A DNA stretch of 64,000 nucleotides, taken from NCBI GenBank assembly GCA_020636435.1, contig JACJXX010000001.1, forward strand, positions 1,748,501 through 1,812,500. The letters run 5' to 3'. Below the pieces are notes generated by a model that had not been told where the DNA came from, did no database searches, and saw only the letters and a program-made list of their open reading frames with translations. Each line of letters starts with the position of its first letter. Position 1 is the stretch's first letter. Origin of the DNA: Lewinellaceae bacterium. GTDB taxonomy: Bacteria > Bacteroidota > Bacteroidia > Chitinophagales > Saprospiraceae. Of this stretch, positions 42,275 to 51,083 are shown piece after piece. Made by a program: the position numbers and the translations under genes.

Positions 42275-43057
42275 TTACAAATCAAAAAAGATATCCGCCA
42301 CCAGCACGGCGATGAAGTCGAGCACAAACAAGAGCATGGAGGCCACCACCACGGCAGTATTGGCGGCGCGGCCCACGCCGGCCGTTCCTTTTTTGGAATT
42401 ATACCCTTTATAGCAGCCGATGAGGCCGATGGCAAAACCGAAGAAAAAGGTTTTGATGGTGGCCGGCATCAGGTCGGCAAAGCTCAGTTGCCGGAATACT
42501 TTGTTGAAAAAAAGCCGGAAGGACACATCGCCCTTCATGTTTTCCACCAGGTAGGAGCCGAACAGGGCGATCGCGTCTCCGAAGATGACCAGCAGGGGCA
42601 CCATCAGGGTGGTGGCCAGGATGCGGGTCACCACCAGGTATTTAAAGGGGTTGGTGCCCGATACCTCCATGGCGGCGATCTGCTCGGTCACTTTCATGGA
42701 ACCCAGCTCCGCCCCGATGCTGGAGCCGATCTTGCCGGCGCAGATCAGGGCAATGATCACCGGCCCGATCTCCCGGATGATGGAGATACCGATCATGGAC
42801 GGCATATAGGCTTCGGCGCCGAAATCCTCCATGGTGGGCCGCGTCTGTAGGGTGAGCACCAGGCCCATAATCAGGCCGGTCATCCCCACCAGGAATAAAG
42901 ATTGATTGCCGGCGATGAAGCATTGATGGAGCAGTTCCCGCCATTCGAAGGGACGGCGGATGGCTTCCTTGAAAAAACGACGGGCGAAGAGCCATACTTC
43001 GCCGGTCTCCTGAAGATACCTCCGCAGGCCGGAGCGTTGGAAGTAGGTGGTAGGCAT
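42275..43057 (-). CDS. mlaE: MlaE-type permease
   Basis: 260 residues with about five or six hydrophobic helices. The family motif is IGSSIGAELGSMKVTEQIAA (residues about 107-126), which couples to the ATPase. It forms the inner-membrane core of the lipid transporter with MlaF and MlaD. No mlaB, mlaC or mlaA gene lies nearby, as is common outside Proteobacteria. Confidence 0.92.
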   Translation of the reverse strand: MPTTYFQRSGLRRYLQETGEVWLFARRFFKEAIRRPFEWRELLHQCFIAGNQSLFLVGMTGLIMGLVLTLQTRPTMEDFGAEAYMPSMIGISIIREIGPVIIALICAGKIGSSIGAELGSMKVTEQIAAMEVSGTNPFKYLVVTRILATTLMVPLLVIFGDAIALFGSYLVENMKGDVSFRLFFNKVFRQLSFADLMPATIKTFFFGFAIGLIGCYKGYNSKKGTAGVGRAANTAVVVASMLLFVLDFIAVLVADIFFDL

Positions 43058-43172
43058 AAGGCCGCGCTTTTGGTTTGGCGTAAGGTCGTATTATAATAAC
43101 AAGATGAAAGCTGGGTTGTATTAATGAAGGGAAAGGATTATCGAAGGTTTGTTGGGTGGAGTGTCAGGTGGC

Positions 43173-43367
43173 GTGGATGCTTCTTTTCAGGCCGTATGCC
43201 CGAAAAGGATGCTATGCCCTTATCAGGGCAATAGATGCTATAGATGCTGCCCCATAAACCCTGGCGGGTGAAATCTATTGTTCAGTGGCCCAGCTATCTA
43301 TAGTATCAATGGGCCGAAGGCCCTTAGCATCCCCGGGGGCGCAAATGCGCCTCCGGGAAGCATCCAC
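43173..43367. repeat. Composite palindromic region
   Basis: The outer pair GTGGATGCTTC (43173) and GAAGCATCCAC (43357) encloses three hairpins, at about 43198 (ATGCCCTTATCAGGGCAAT), 43287 (GGCCCAGC..GGGCCGAAGGCCC) and 43333 (CCCCGGGGGCG..CTCCGGG). Words ATGCTATAG and TAGCATC recur in it and at 8228-8330. The gap 43058-43374 contains no gene. Confidence 0.5.
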
Positions 43368-43374
43368 AGCATCC

Positions 43375-44433
43375 TCACAACAACGCCACCCGATCCGCTG
43401 CCAACAACCCCGACAGTACCGCCCCATCCATATAGCCGCCGAATTCCGGAGAGGTTTCGGTGCCGGACAGAAAGAGTTTGCCGCCCATCAGAGGTCTAGC
43501 GAAAGCGGGGTGGCCGCTGTTTTGGTGAGGGAGGATGTAGCCGTCGTAAGGATGGTGGGTAAATGGCTCATTGGCCCACACCCAGTCGATGTAGGAAAGG
43601 AAATTGGCAGCTTCCAGGCCGAAGAGTTTTACCAACTGGCGAAGCACCATCTCCCGGCGGTCGTCTTCTTTGAGCTGCGCCGTTCCCGGAGCCAGGAAAC
43701 CTTTGAGGGCAAAGGCAGTTCCTTCAAAATTGGTGTGGTCGTAAATCTCGGTAGCCGGGCCAGCCTGGCTGTAAGCCGTGCCGGCAAAGCCGTGCTCCCG
43801 CCAGAAGGGCCGTTCGTATTCGACGGCAAACTTGACCGATTCGCTCATCCAGGTGTGGGTTTGAGCCATCACCTGAGCCGTTCCTTTGGGAATAGCCGGC
43901 GAGAAGCGGATGGTTTTCAGCAGCAGGCGGGGCGGCAGGGCGGCCACCACCAGGCGGGCCTGGAATTCAGCGCCATCCTGAGCCGTGAGTTGCAGCCCCT
44001 GGCCCTGTTCCCGAATTTCGGCGATGGGCGTGTTCAGCCGGATGTTTGGCTCGCCGATGCGGCTCACCAGGGCATCGACCAGCGAGCGGCTGCCTCCCTG
44101 CACCCGGTGGTACGGCTCTTCGGAAGCGGGCAGGTCGAAACGCTGGGGCGGGGCAAAGGACATGGCCTCCAGCAAGGCCTTGCCCTGGTCGTGCTGGTCG
44201 AAGTAGCCTACGCCCAGTTCCAGCAAAAGGCCCATCAGGTGCTGGTGCTTGTCGCCAAACCAGGTGGCGCCCATTTCTAAAGGAGTTCCCCGCCCTTCGC
44301 CCTCCAGGGTCCAGATGCGGCCGCCGCAGCGCTCCCGGGCTTCCAGCACCAGCGGCTGAATGCCCATCTTTTTTAATTCGTACGCGGTGACGAGGCCGCT
44401 GAGGCCGGCGCCGAGGATGATGGCTTGGTTCAT
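43375..44433 (-). CDS. FAD-dependent amine oxidase family protein
   Basis: About 352 residues. The FAD-binding GxGxxG is AIILGAGLSGLVTAYELKK at the N-terminus, and ARERCGGRIWT follows as in monoamine oxidases. The C-terminal LFLSGTETSPEFGGYMDGA also contacts FAD. Substrate may be an amine or amino acid. ATG 44433 is used; the frame runs further upstream only because it reads the tandem repeat. Confidence 0.88.
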   Translation of the reverse strand: MNQAIILGAGLSGLVTAYELKKMGIQPLVLEARERCGGRIWTLEGEGRGTPLEMGATWFGDKHQHLMGLLLELGVGYFDQHDQGKALLEAMSFAPPQRFDLPASEEPYHRVQGGSRSLVDALVSRIGEPNIRLNTPIAEIREQGQGLQLTAQDGAEFQARLVVAALPPRLLLKTIRFSPAIPKGTAQVMAQTHTWMSESVKFAVEYERPFWREHGFAGTAYSQAGPATEIYDHTNFEGTAFALKGFLAPGTAQLKEDDRREMVLRQLVKLFGLEAANFLSYIDWVWANEPFTHHPYDGYILPHQNSGHPAFARPLMGGKLFLSGTETSPEFGGYMDGAVLSGLLAADRVALL

Positions 44434-44690
44434 GGTTGGATGGTTGGATGGGTTCATGGTTGGATGGGTTCATGGTTGGATGGGTTCATGGTTGGATGGG
44501 TTCATGGGTTCATGGCTGGATGGGTTCATGGGTTCATGGGTTCATGGGTTCATGGAACCATGAAACAATGAAGCCATGAAACCGTGGAACCATGAAACAA
44601 TGAAGCCATGAAACTGTGGAACCATGAAACCGTGGAACCATAAAACTGTGGAACCATGAAACCGTGGAACCATAAAACAATGAAGCCATG
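44434..44690. repeat. Tandem repeat array of 16- and 8-bp units
   Basis: Copies of ATGGTTGGATGGGTTC, reducing to ATGGGTTC and ATGGCTGG, run to about 44550. They then give way to GAACCATG-type units that are reverse complements, with GAAGCCATGAAAC. The array touches the amine oxidase start codon and would lie in its leader. Confidence 0.9.
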
Positions 44691-44732
44691 AAACCAGGGA
44701 ACAACAATTGACAACTCGTCCTTTCATCACTT

Positions 44733-44945
44733 TCAAGGAATTCTCTTTATGGCTAAGCGCAACAATAACGCCCATGGAAAGCCGTGCAGCACAAAATCGA
44801 ACCAGTCGATCGGCCCCATGCCCACCGCGCCGCCGCGTATCCATTTGATCTTGCCCCAGATGTGCGGCTCGGGCAAAAAAGGAGCCAGCCCCAGGGTGAG
44901 GCACAGGGCCAGAACGATTTTCCAGTTGTCGAGGTATTTGGCCAT
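44733..44945 (-). CDS. Small membrane protein
   Basis: 70 residues with two hydrophobic segments (ILALCLTLGLAPFLPEPHIW part, and VLHGFPWALLLRLAI). Small proteins of this form are often called RND transporter-like in Bacteroidota, without proven role. Start ATG 44945. It lies alone between the repeat array and the AI-2E gene. Confidence 0.7.
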   Translation of the reverse strand: MAKYLDNWKIVLALCLTLGLAPFLPEPHIWGKIKWIRGGAVGMGPIDWFDFVLHGFPWALLLRLAIKRIP

Positions 44946-45023
44946 GGTTTTCGTTTGCGTTGATCCGGCAAATATCCGATAGTTTTGGGAAAGTTCAGGT
45001 ATTTGCGAAAAGCATTGTGCACG

Positions 45024-46079
45024 TCATTCATCCGCCCCTCCATACTCCTTGCCCGCCGTTTGCCAGAAAGTGAGAAACAGCGCGGCGATCACCGGGCCGA
45101 GCACGAAGCCGCTCAGGCCGAACCAGGCGATGCCACCCAGGGTGGCCAGCAGCACCAGAAAGTCCGGCATTTTGGTATCCCTTCCCACCAGTATCGGGCG
45201 CAAAATGTTGTCGATCAGGCCGATGCCCAGAGTGCCGACGATCACCAGGGCGATGGCCTTGCCCCACAAGCCCTGCCAGGCCAGAATGGCGGCTGCCGGA
45301 GCCCACACTATCGCACTCCCTCCTACCGGCAGGAGGGACAATATGGTCATCATCACCCCCCAGAACAAAGCGCCTTCGATGCCCAGGATGGCAAACATCA
45401 GCCCGCCGATAGAGCCCTGCACGACAGCAACGATCAAAGTTCCTTTCAAAGTAGCCCGCGCCACGCTGGCAAAACGTTCGATCAGCGTGCGCTCCCATTT
45501 ATTGCCGAGCGGCACTACATTGATCGCGGCGTTCAACATCTTGCGGCCGTCGCGCAGGAAAAAGAAGAGTACGTACAACATCAGAAAAAACTGGGCGGTG
45601 AATGAGAGGGCGTTCTGCGTGTAGTTGAACACCCGGTCGGCCACCAGCCCCGTGGCCTTCACGGCAAAATTGCTCACGTTTTCCCGCAGTTTGTCCGGCG
45701 ACAAACCAACCATTGACAGGGCTTCTTCCAGGCGGGGCGACTGGGTTTCGATGAAATCTACCACCCGCGCCAGATCCCACTCTCCGGATTGTATCTTCTG
45801 ATAAACGCTTACGCTCTCATTGACCAGCGCCAGCAGAATGAAAAACCCCGGAACGACTACGATCAGAATGATCAGAAGGGAGCTAAGGGCCGCCGCCAGG
45901 TTCTCCCGGCCGCGCAGCCGCCAGCGCAGGATGCGGTAGGGCCGGTAAAAGGTCAGGGCCAGCAGGGCCGCCCAGAACAGGGCCAGCAAGAAAGGCCCGA
46001 TCATTCCTATGAAGGAGGCGGTTATGCCGATGAGCATCAGCCAGAAGGCGATGGGACGGATGTAGGGGCGTGTGGGCAT
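45024..46079 (-). CDS. AI-2E family transporter (PerM-like permease)
   Basis: 351 residues with about eight helices, including AFWLMLIGITASFIGMIGPF near the start and GGIAWFGLSGFVLGPVIAAL near the end (a family signature). The family exports autoinducer-2 or acts in ion and stress balance; its real substrate here is unknown. It carries a soluble segment (residues about 90-150) between early helices. The next feature upstream is a repeat tract. Confidence 0.85.
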   Translation of the reverse strand: MPTRPYIRPIAFWLMLIGITASFIGMIGPFLLALFWAALLALTFYRPYRILRWRLRGRENLAAALSSLLIILIVVVPGFFILLALVNESVSVYQKIQSGEWDLARVVDFIETQSPRLEEALSMVGLSPDKLRENVSNFAVKATGLVADRVFNYTQNALSFTAQFFLMLYVLFFFLRDGRKMLNAAINVVPLGNKWERTLIERFASVARATLKGTLIVAVVQGSIGGLMFAILGIEGALFWGVMMTILSLLPVGGSAIVWAPAAAILAWQGLWGKAIALVIVGTLGIGLIDNILRPILVGRDTKMPDFLVLLATLGGIAWFGLSGFVLGPVIAALFLTFWQTAGKEYGGADE

Positions 46080-46084
46080 GGTGG

Positions 46085-46160
46085 GTTTGATGGTTGATGG
46101 TTGATGGTTGATGGTTTGATGGTTCGATGGTTCGATGGTTCGATGGTTCGATGGTTTTGG
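46085..46160. repeat. ATGGTTGATGG / ATGGTTCG short tandem repeats
   Basis: About nine imperfect copies of an 8-10-base GATGGTT unit abut the start of the AI-2E gene. The rest of the gap (46161-46563) has only low-complexity words such as CGACTTCCGACTT and GAACCTTGAAC, with no gene. Confidence 0.8.
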
Positions 46161-46563
46161 ACTTTGGACGTTCTGGGAAATGCCCTTTTAGAGCCAGGTT
46201 TAAGTCGGAAGGCGGAAGTCGGACACGAGCGAAGCGACTGACGGAGTAAAATGGGCGTTTGGTGCCTATTCGGAGGCCAATTCCGACTTCCGACTTCGCA
46301 CTTCCGACTTCACCCTTGGTTCGTCCAAAGTCCAAGATGGTTTCAAGCGCGGCTTCGACCTTGAACTTCGAACCTTGAACCTCGAACCTTGAACTTTGAA
46401 CAGTCCCGACACCCAAAAGTAAGAAAGTTCCTTCATTAACTGCTCATTAATGGTATCCGGGCGCAACTTAACGAGTTGCAAAGAGCATCTGCTAAATCAG
46501 GCGCGCCAGGCCGGGAAAATAGGCGTATATTTCCAACTATTTCTATTTAAAAAAAACTGAGCC

Positions 46564-46824
46564 ATGCAATTATCCGCCGACGGGAAATTTCTGGAGGTCA
46601 ATGTGGGGAGCCACGAAATACTCCACAGCTTTGATCATGACGACAAGGAAGTTATTCAACGCATCGAGGCCGACCGTTTCAGCAAGAAGATTATAGCCGT
46701 AGAACGCATACTTTCTATAAGCGAAAAGTTTATTCTGACATCATACGCCTTCGACCGGATCATTTACTGGGAGTACGAAGAGGATTACGATGCCTTGAAA
46801 AAGATGTTGATGCATCGGATTTAG
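46564..46824 (+). CDS. Small hypothetical protein
   Basis: 86 acidic residues with no export signal: EVNVGSHEILHSFDHDDKEV and FDRIIYWEYEEDYDALKKML. No family was recognised. It is convergent with the flavin-oxidoreductase remnant, 3 bases away. A good start context and clean codon composition support it being real. Confidence 0.55.
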   Translation: MQLSADGKFLEVNVGSHEILHSFDHDDKEVIQRIEADRFSKKIIAVERILSISEKFILTSYAFDRIIYWEYEEDYDALKKMLMHRI

Positions 46825-46827
46825 CTC

Positions 46828-47374
46828 TTAGAAACGTTTTCCGATCGCTTTTTTCATCTCATGCAGCGGCATAAAAACAGCCGCCGCCAGCGGGTTCATA
46901 TCCAGGCGGGGGGCTTTGCCCTGCGCCAGGCGAATGAGCTGCCAGGCGTAGAAGCCCCCCCTCCGCCATATCCTCCAGAGCTTTGAAACGGTGCGCACGT
47001 TCAGGGTAGAAAACTGCCCCAGTTCGCCGCGCAGGAAGGCACTCACCTGATGGGGCTCGGTGAGGAAAGGGCGCCCCATGCCGATGACATCCAGTTCGCC
47101 TTTTTCCAGTGTTTCTTCGGCGAAAGAGCGGGAACGAAAGCCGCCGGTCACCATCAGAAGGATGTCACTATTGCCTGCCGAGGTAGCGCTTGTCGATCAT
47201 GATGTTGCCGGTCAGCATCAGGCCGGCGCCCTGCCGGGCCCAGCTTTGGTAGAGGTGGCGGTGCAGCTCGTTGGGCAGGTAGTCGGCGCGGCTGAGGCGT
47301 TCGGTGAGGGCTGACTTGGCGAGGCGGTTGCAGAGGGTAGCGCCGCAGGGCAGAGAGAGAGGGGTATTTAGCAT
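46828..47374 (-). pseudogene. NADH:flavin oxidoreductase (old yellow enzyme) remnant with internal deletion
   Basis: The N-terminal part (from 47374) reads LSLPCGATLCNRLAKSALTE and GLMLTGNIMIDKRYLG, then stops. The C-terminal part, in another frame, resumes with MVTGGFRSRSF, LDVIGMGRPF and MHEMKKAI-type residues. Family members are about 400 residues; about 175 remain, so roughly 230 are missing from the middle. The join lies near 47160-47175. Confidence 0.85.
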
Positions 47375-47380
47375 TGAAAT

Positions 47381-48241
47381 TTAATCCTTTTTAATTTCTC
47401 TAATCCCCTTTTCGGGGCGGTTGACGTCATATTCCACATTATCCTCAGGAATATACTTCCAGCAACTGAACGTCTGTATATGCTTAAATTCCTCCAGTTC
47501 CAGTTGCTCATTCACATGCAGGAAGCCCATGTATTCTTCAACCCCCGCTCCGCATTGCCCGCCCCCCTGTGAAGCGGGGTTGGATAACTCACGAAAGCGG
47601 AAGATCAGGTAAAAGTGCCCACCGGCCTGCTTACCGGCCACCTCCCGAATATCATAGATGTATTTGATGCCGGACAATTTAGTCAGGTTGACGGATTTGT
47701 AAATGATTCCTCCTATTTCCAGATCTATTGTTGCGGTGGTTTTATAGGAATAATCGTGCAGGGCCTCCAGGCTTACCGGCTTATAGGCATTACTGGCGGC
47801 TGTTTTCCAGTTCAGTTTAGTAAAGTCGGCTTCCGATTCATTGACAAAAATTTCCCGGTATCGGCCCAGGCTGCACGTATTTTCATCAATCGTATCGAAT
47901 ACAGAATAGGGGACGAACAATTTTATCCCACTGAACCTGTCATTCTGATTAAAAGAGCCTACCAGTGGAATCTTCGTCCCGATCCGTTCGTATTGATACC
48001 ATCCCCGAAGTCCTTTGCTCTTCCATTGATTGCCTCCTGGATGCCCGCAGAGGGCGCCCGTGTCGTACAATTGCATGAATATGGCGTGTTTTCCGTCAAT
48101 CATGCCCTTCAGGGTATAGAATTTATGCTCTTCGATATGGTACTCGAAATTCCAGTCTGGAGTGCCCTGGCTATAACCGGCCAGTGAGTAGGCCAACAGG
48201 ACGGCAAGATAATATAGAGTGTTCAAATTATTCATACTCAT
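47381..48241 (-). CDS. Hypothetical secreted protein
   Basis: 286 residues. A signal peptide ends LAGYSQG, followed by WNFEYHIEEHKFYTLKGMID and AIFMQLYDTGALCGHPGG. No family was recognised. It starts in the stop of the esterase gene (ATGA overlap, 48238-48241), so it is translationally coupled to it. It may modify or bind the same substrate, but this is only context. Confidence 0.65.
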   Translation of the reverse strand: MSMNNLNTLYYLAVLLAYSLAGYSQGTPDWNFEYHIEEHKFYTLKGMIDGKHAIFMQLYDTGALCGHPGGNQWKSKGLRGWYQYERIGTKIPLVGSFNQNDRFSGIKLFVPYSVFDTIDENTCSLGRYREIFVNESEADFTKLNWKTAASNAYKPVSLEALHDYSYKTTATIDLEIGGIIYKSVNLTKLSGIKYIYDIREVAGKQAGGHFYLIFRFRELSNPASQGGGQCGAGVEEYMGFLHVNEQLELEEFKHIQTFSCWKYIPEDNVEYDVNRPEKGIREIKKD

Positions 48242-49395
48242 CGCCCAATCCCCAAATACCCCATCACCGCCTCATCCCCCTGTAAGGCATTCGCTGGCAT
48301 GGGATGTTCGCCGGTGAACACACTCAGTTCTTCTTTGGGCAGCACGGTTGCAAAATCTTCCACATACCCATTATCGAAAGATAAGGCATAGAGGTTCAGG
48401 TGCAGGTGATGCGCCAGAAAATTGTAGGCCGCGGCTCTTTTGGAAGGGCCGTAGTCGTGCCTTTCCGCCGGCAGATGCACGTTCTCTACTTTGTGCTCCG
48501 CGTCGTACAAAGCATAAACCCTTTGGATATAAGGATATTCGATGCGGGGCGTATTTCTGGTCCAGTCGGCCCCGTCGGAAACCAGCAATAAGGGGCGGGG
48601 AGCGCATAGGGCGGCAATTTCCACATTATTGGTTTGATGATGGGCACTCTTGTGAATAGGCATCCCGCTTTCGCACACGCACCCGCCGAAAAAGTGTGCA
48701 GAGACCTGCACCACCGGCGCCGATGCCTTTATCCTGTCATCGATGGCCGTTAAGACGAACGTTTGAGTTCCCCCGCCCGAAGCGCCGGTCATGCCGATCA
48801 GGTCGGCATCTACATCCGGGCGGGAAAGGAGATACTCCAGGACGCGGCGGCTGTTCCAGGTTTGCAGCAACAAGGCTATCGGCATTTTGTGGTTCACCTG
48901 AAGGCTTTCGCCATTGCCTACCATATCGTAGGCAAATACGATGGCGCCCATCCGGACCAGGACGGCGCACCGCTTCTGCATGGCTTCGGAAAAGCGTGGA
49001 TCTTTTCCGTGCCCGTGAGGGCAAAGGATGGCAGGGTATTTGTCTTGCTTTTTTGTGGGGCGGTACAGGTTTCCGGTGATGTAAAACCCAGGGAAACTTT
49101 CGATGGCTATATTTTCAACGATATACCCATCCATCGTGCGGGTACTGTGTATGATGGGGTTGAAGTTTCCGCTTATTTCCGGCATTTTATCCAGTTGCAA
49201 GCCTTCCACGATGCCTTGTTTGATGGTTTGTGCCCGCTCTTCCCAGGAAGCGAGATCATCCCATTGGCCGGCAAATTGCTTCATGGCCAGGTTGGCCTCA
49301 TCCTCCGTCCAGTATCTGCCGACGCAAAGCATGGTTTCCTGGCTGTAAGCCCGAACTGCTATGCAAACGATCAAAAAAAACAAAGATGGCTTCAT
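48238..49395 (-). CDS. Alpha/beta hydrolase, acetylxylan esterase-like
   Basis: 385 residues from ATG 49395. It begins with a signal peptide (LFFLIVCIAVRAYSQ). The nucleophile elbow is GASGGG (Ser in GxSxG), the family run YPAILCPHGHG forms the oxyanion region, and ERHDYG gives a C-terminal His. It resembles secreted acetyl esterases of polysaccharide utilisation. A longer start (49482) is possible but would delay the signal peptide. Confidence 0.8.
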   Translation of the reverse strand: MKPSLFFLIVCIAVRAYSQETMLCVGRYWTEDEANLAMKQFAGQWDDLASWEERAQTIKQGIVEGLQLDKMPEISGNFNPIIHSTRTMDGYIVENIAIESFPGFYITGNLYRPTKKQDKYPAILCPHGHGKDPRFSEAMQKRCAVLVRMGAIVFAYDMVGNGESLQVNHKMPIALLLQTWNSRRVLEYLLSRPDVDADLIGMTGASGGGTQTFVLTAIDDRIKASAPVVQVSAHFFGGCVCESGMPIHKSAHHQTNNVEIAALCAPRPLLLVSDGADWTRNTPRIEYPYIQRVYALYDAEHKVENVHLPAERHDYGPSKRAAAYNFLAHHLHLNLYALSFDNGYVEDFATVLPKEELSVFTGEHPMPANALQGDEAVMGYLGIGR

Positions 49396-49535
49396 GATAT
49401 TGGTTTTGTCCTTGTTCAGTGCTTGTCCGGAAGCATTTTTGCACAACCGATTGCACAATATAACAAATAGTGTTACATTCAATTCCCATATTCAAGAAAT
49501 CCATTTCCAATTGCTTGATATAGTATCTTATTAAT

Positions 49536-51032
49536 ATGAGCCTTAAGCCCTTCTTTTTTAACTTCTATTATTTGTTCGCCCTGTTCATCACTACCACCGT
49601 GTATATTCCGGCCCAATCCCAATCCTTAGGGCCGCTGGGCGATCTCCACCTCGCCCGCGAGGGCGGCCTGGCGCACTACTCCAGCGCCGACCCCACGGGC
49701 GGCAATAGCGACCGCCGGCCCATCGCGCCCGGTGAAACCCTCGTGCTCGCCGAACACGAAGGAACAGGGGTGGTGCGGCGGTGGTGGATTACCATCGCCC
49801 CGCGCGGCGCGGCTGAGATTCTGCGCCACCTCATCGTGCGCTGTTACTGGGATGGCGAGGAAACGCCATCGGTGGAGGTCCCCGTAGGCGACTTCTTCGG
49901 GATGGGCTTCGGCGAGTGGAAGGACTATATCTCCCTGCCTCTCAATATGACGAGCGGCGGTTACAACGCCTACTGGCCCATGCCCTTCCGGCGCAGCGCC
50001 CGCATCACCGTGGAGAACACCGGCAACGTGCCGGTGGAGAGCTTCTATTACAATGTCGATATCCGCACCTACAGCCAGTTGCCGGAAGGCGCTCTCTATT
50101 TCCACGCCCAATACCGGCAGTCGCGCAGCCGGGCGGGCGAGCCGGTAACCATCCTGGAGACTACGGGGCGAGGCCACTACGTCGGCACCCTGCTCTCTAT
50201 GCAGCCCGAACGCGGCAAGAACTATTCTTATCTGGAGGGAGACGAGCAGATATTCGTAGATGGGGAAACCGCCCCCAGCATCATTGGCACCGGAACGGAG
50301 GACTACTTCTCTTCGGGTTGGTACTACATCACCGGAGAGTACAGCGCTCCCTACCACGGCGTGACGATCAAGGACGACGAGCACGGGCGCATCAACACCT
50401 ACCGCTGGCACATCGAAGACCCCATCCCCTTCCGGAATAGCTTCCGTTTCCAGATCGAACACGGCGGCACAAATGATGTGCCGGGAGTGGAATACTCCTC
50501 CGTCGCTTTCTGGTATCAGACGCACCCGCATCCGCCCTTCCCGCCCTTACCCGAACAACTGATGCCGCTTTCAGTTATTTCTTCTCCATCTATCGAGGCG
50601 GAAGCCTTACTGGATCGCGCCCAGGCCACAAGCGGCCGCCTGCGCATCCAGCAGATGACGGAATTTAACGGAGAATGGAGCGGCGGCGCCCAGCTGTGGT
50701 GGGTGGAAGCCCAACCCGGCGGCCGCCTGTCTATCTCCCTGGAAGCGCCACAGACCGGAACCTACGAACTCATCGGTTTCTTTACCCGGGCGCAGGACTA
50801 CGGCATCCTCCGCCTCCACGTCAACGGCCAGCCGGCAGGCGACTTGATGGACGGCTACGGGCCGAATGTGGAGCCTACCGGCCCCATCTCTTTCGGCAGA
50901 GTGCAACTGCGCAAAGGCGAGAACAAACTGGAAATCGAACTGCTGGGCAAGGATGCGCGCTCGGCCGGCTACTCCGATGGCTACTTGGTTGGTATTGACG
51001 GATTCCTTCTCGCGCCGCGATCATCTCGTTGA
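49536..51032 (+). CDS. GH172 (DUF2961) family protein with C-terminal module
   Basis: 498 residues with a signal peptide (ends AQSQS). The DUF2961 domain (about 55-345) has VVRRWWITIAP, YWDGEETPSVEVPVGDFFG and the hallmark GTGTEDYFSSGWYY. GH172 enzymes act on fructofuranosides or arabinofuranans. Residues about 365-498 form a separate sandwich-like module (LWWVEAQPGGRLSISLEAPQ; SAGYSDGYLVGIDGF) that is closely repeated at the end of the next gene. The two are adjacent and on the same strand, 51 bases apart. Confidence 0.88.
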   Translation: MSLKPFFFNFYYLFALFITTTVYIPAQSQSLGPLGDLHLAREGGLAHYSSADPTGGNSDRRPIAPGETLVLAEHEGTGVVRRWWITIAPRGAAEILRHLIVRCYWDGEETPSVEVPVGDFFGMGFGEWKDYISLPLNMTSGGYNAYWPMPFRRSARITVENTGNVPVESFYYNVDIRTYSQLPEGALYFHAQYRQSRSRAGEPVTILETTGRGHYVGTLLSMQPERGKNYSYLEGDEQIFVDGETAPSIIGTGTEDYFSSGWYYITGEYSAPYHGVTIKDDEHGRINTYRWHIEDPIPFRNSFRFQIEHGGTNDVPGVEYSSVAFWYQTHPHPPFPPLPEQLMPLSVISSPSIEAEALLDRAQATSGRLRIQQMTEFNGEWSGGAQLWWVEAQPGGRLSISLEAPQTGTYELIGFFTRAQDYGILRLHVNGQPAGDLMDGYGPNVEPTGPISFGRVQLRKGENKLEIELLGKDARSAGYSDGYLVGIDGFLLAPRSSR

Positions 51033-51083
51033 GAAGATTGCCAGGTCACGCTTTTATTTACCCATTCAACCTCCATTCCTACG

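Noticed and set aside
46266..46481. Small frame of repeated GSKFKV/SRFKVRSS type
   Set aside because: It comes from the GAACCTTGAAC-like low-complexity DNA and has no start context.
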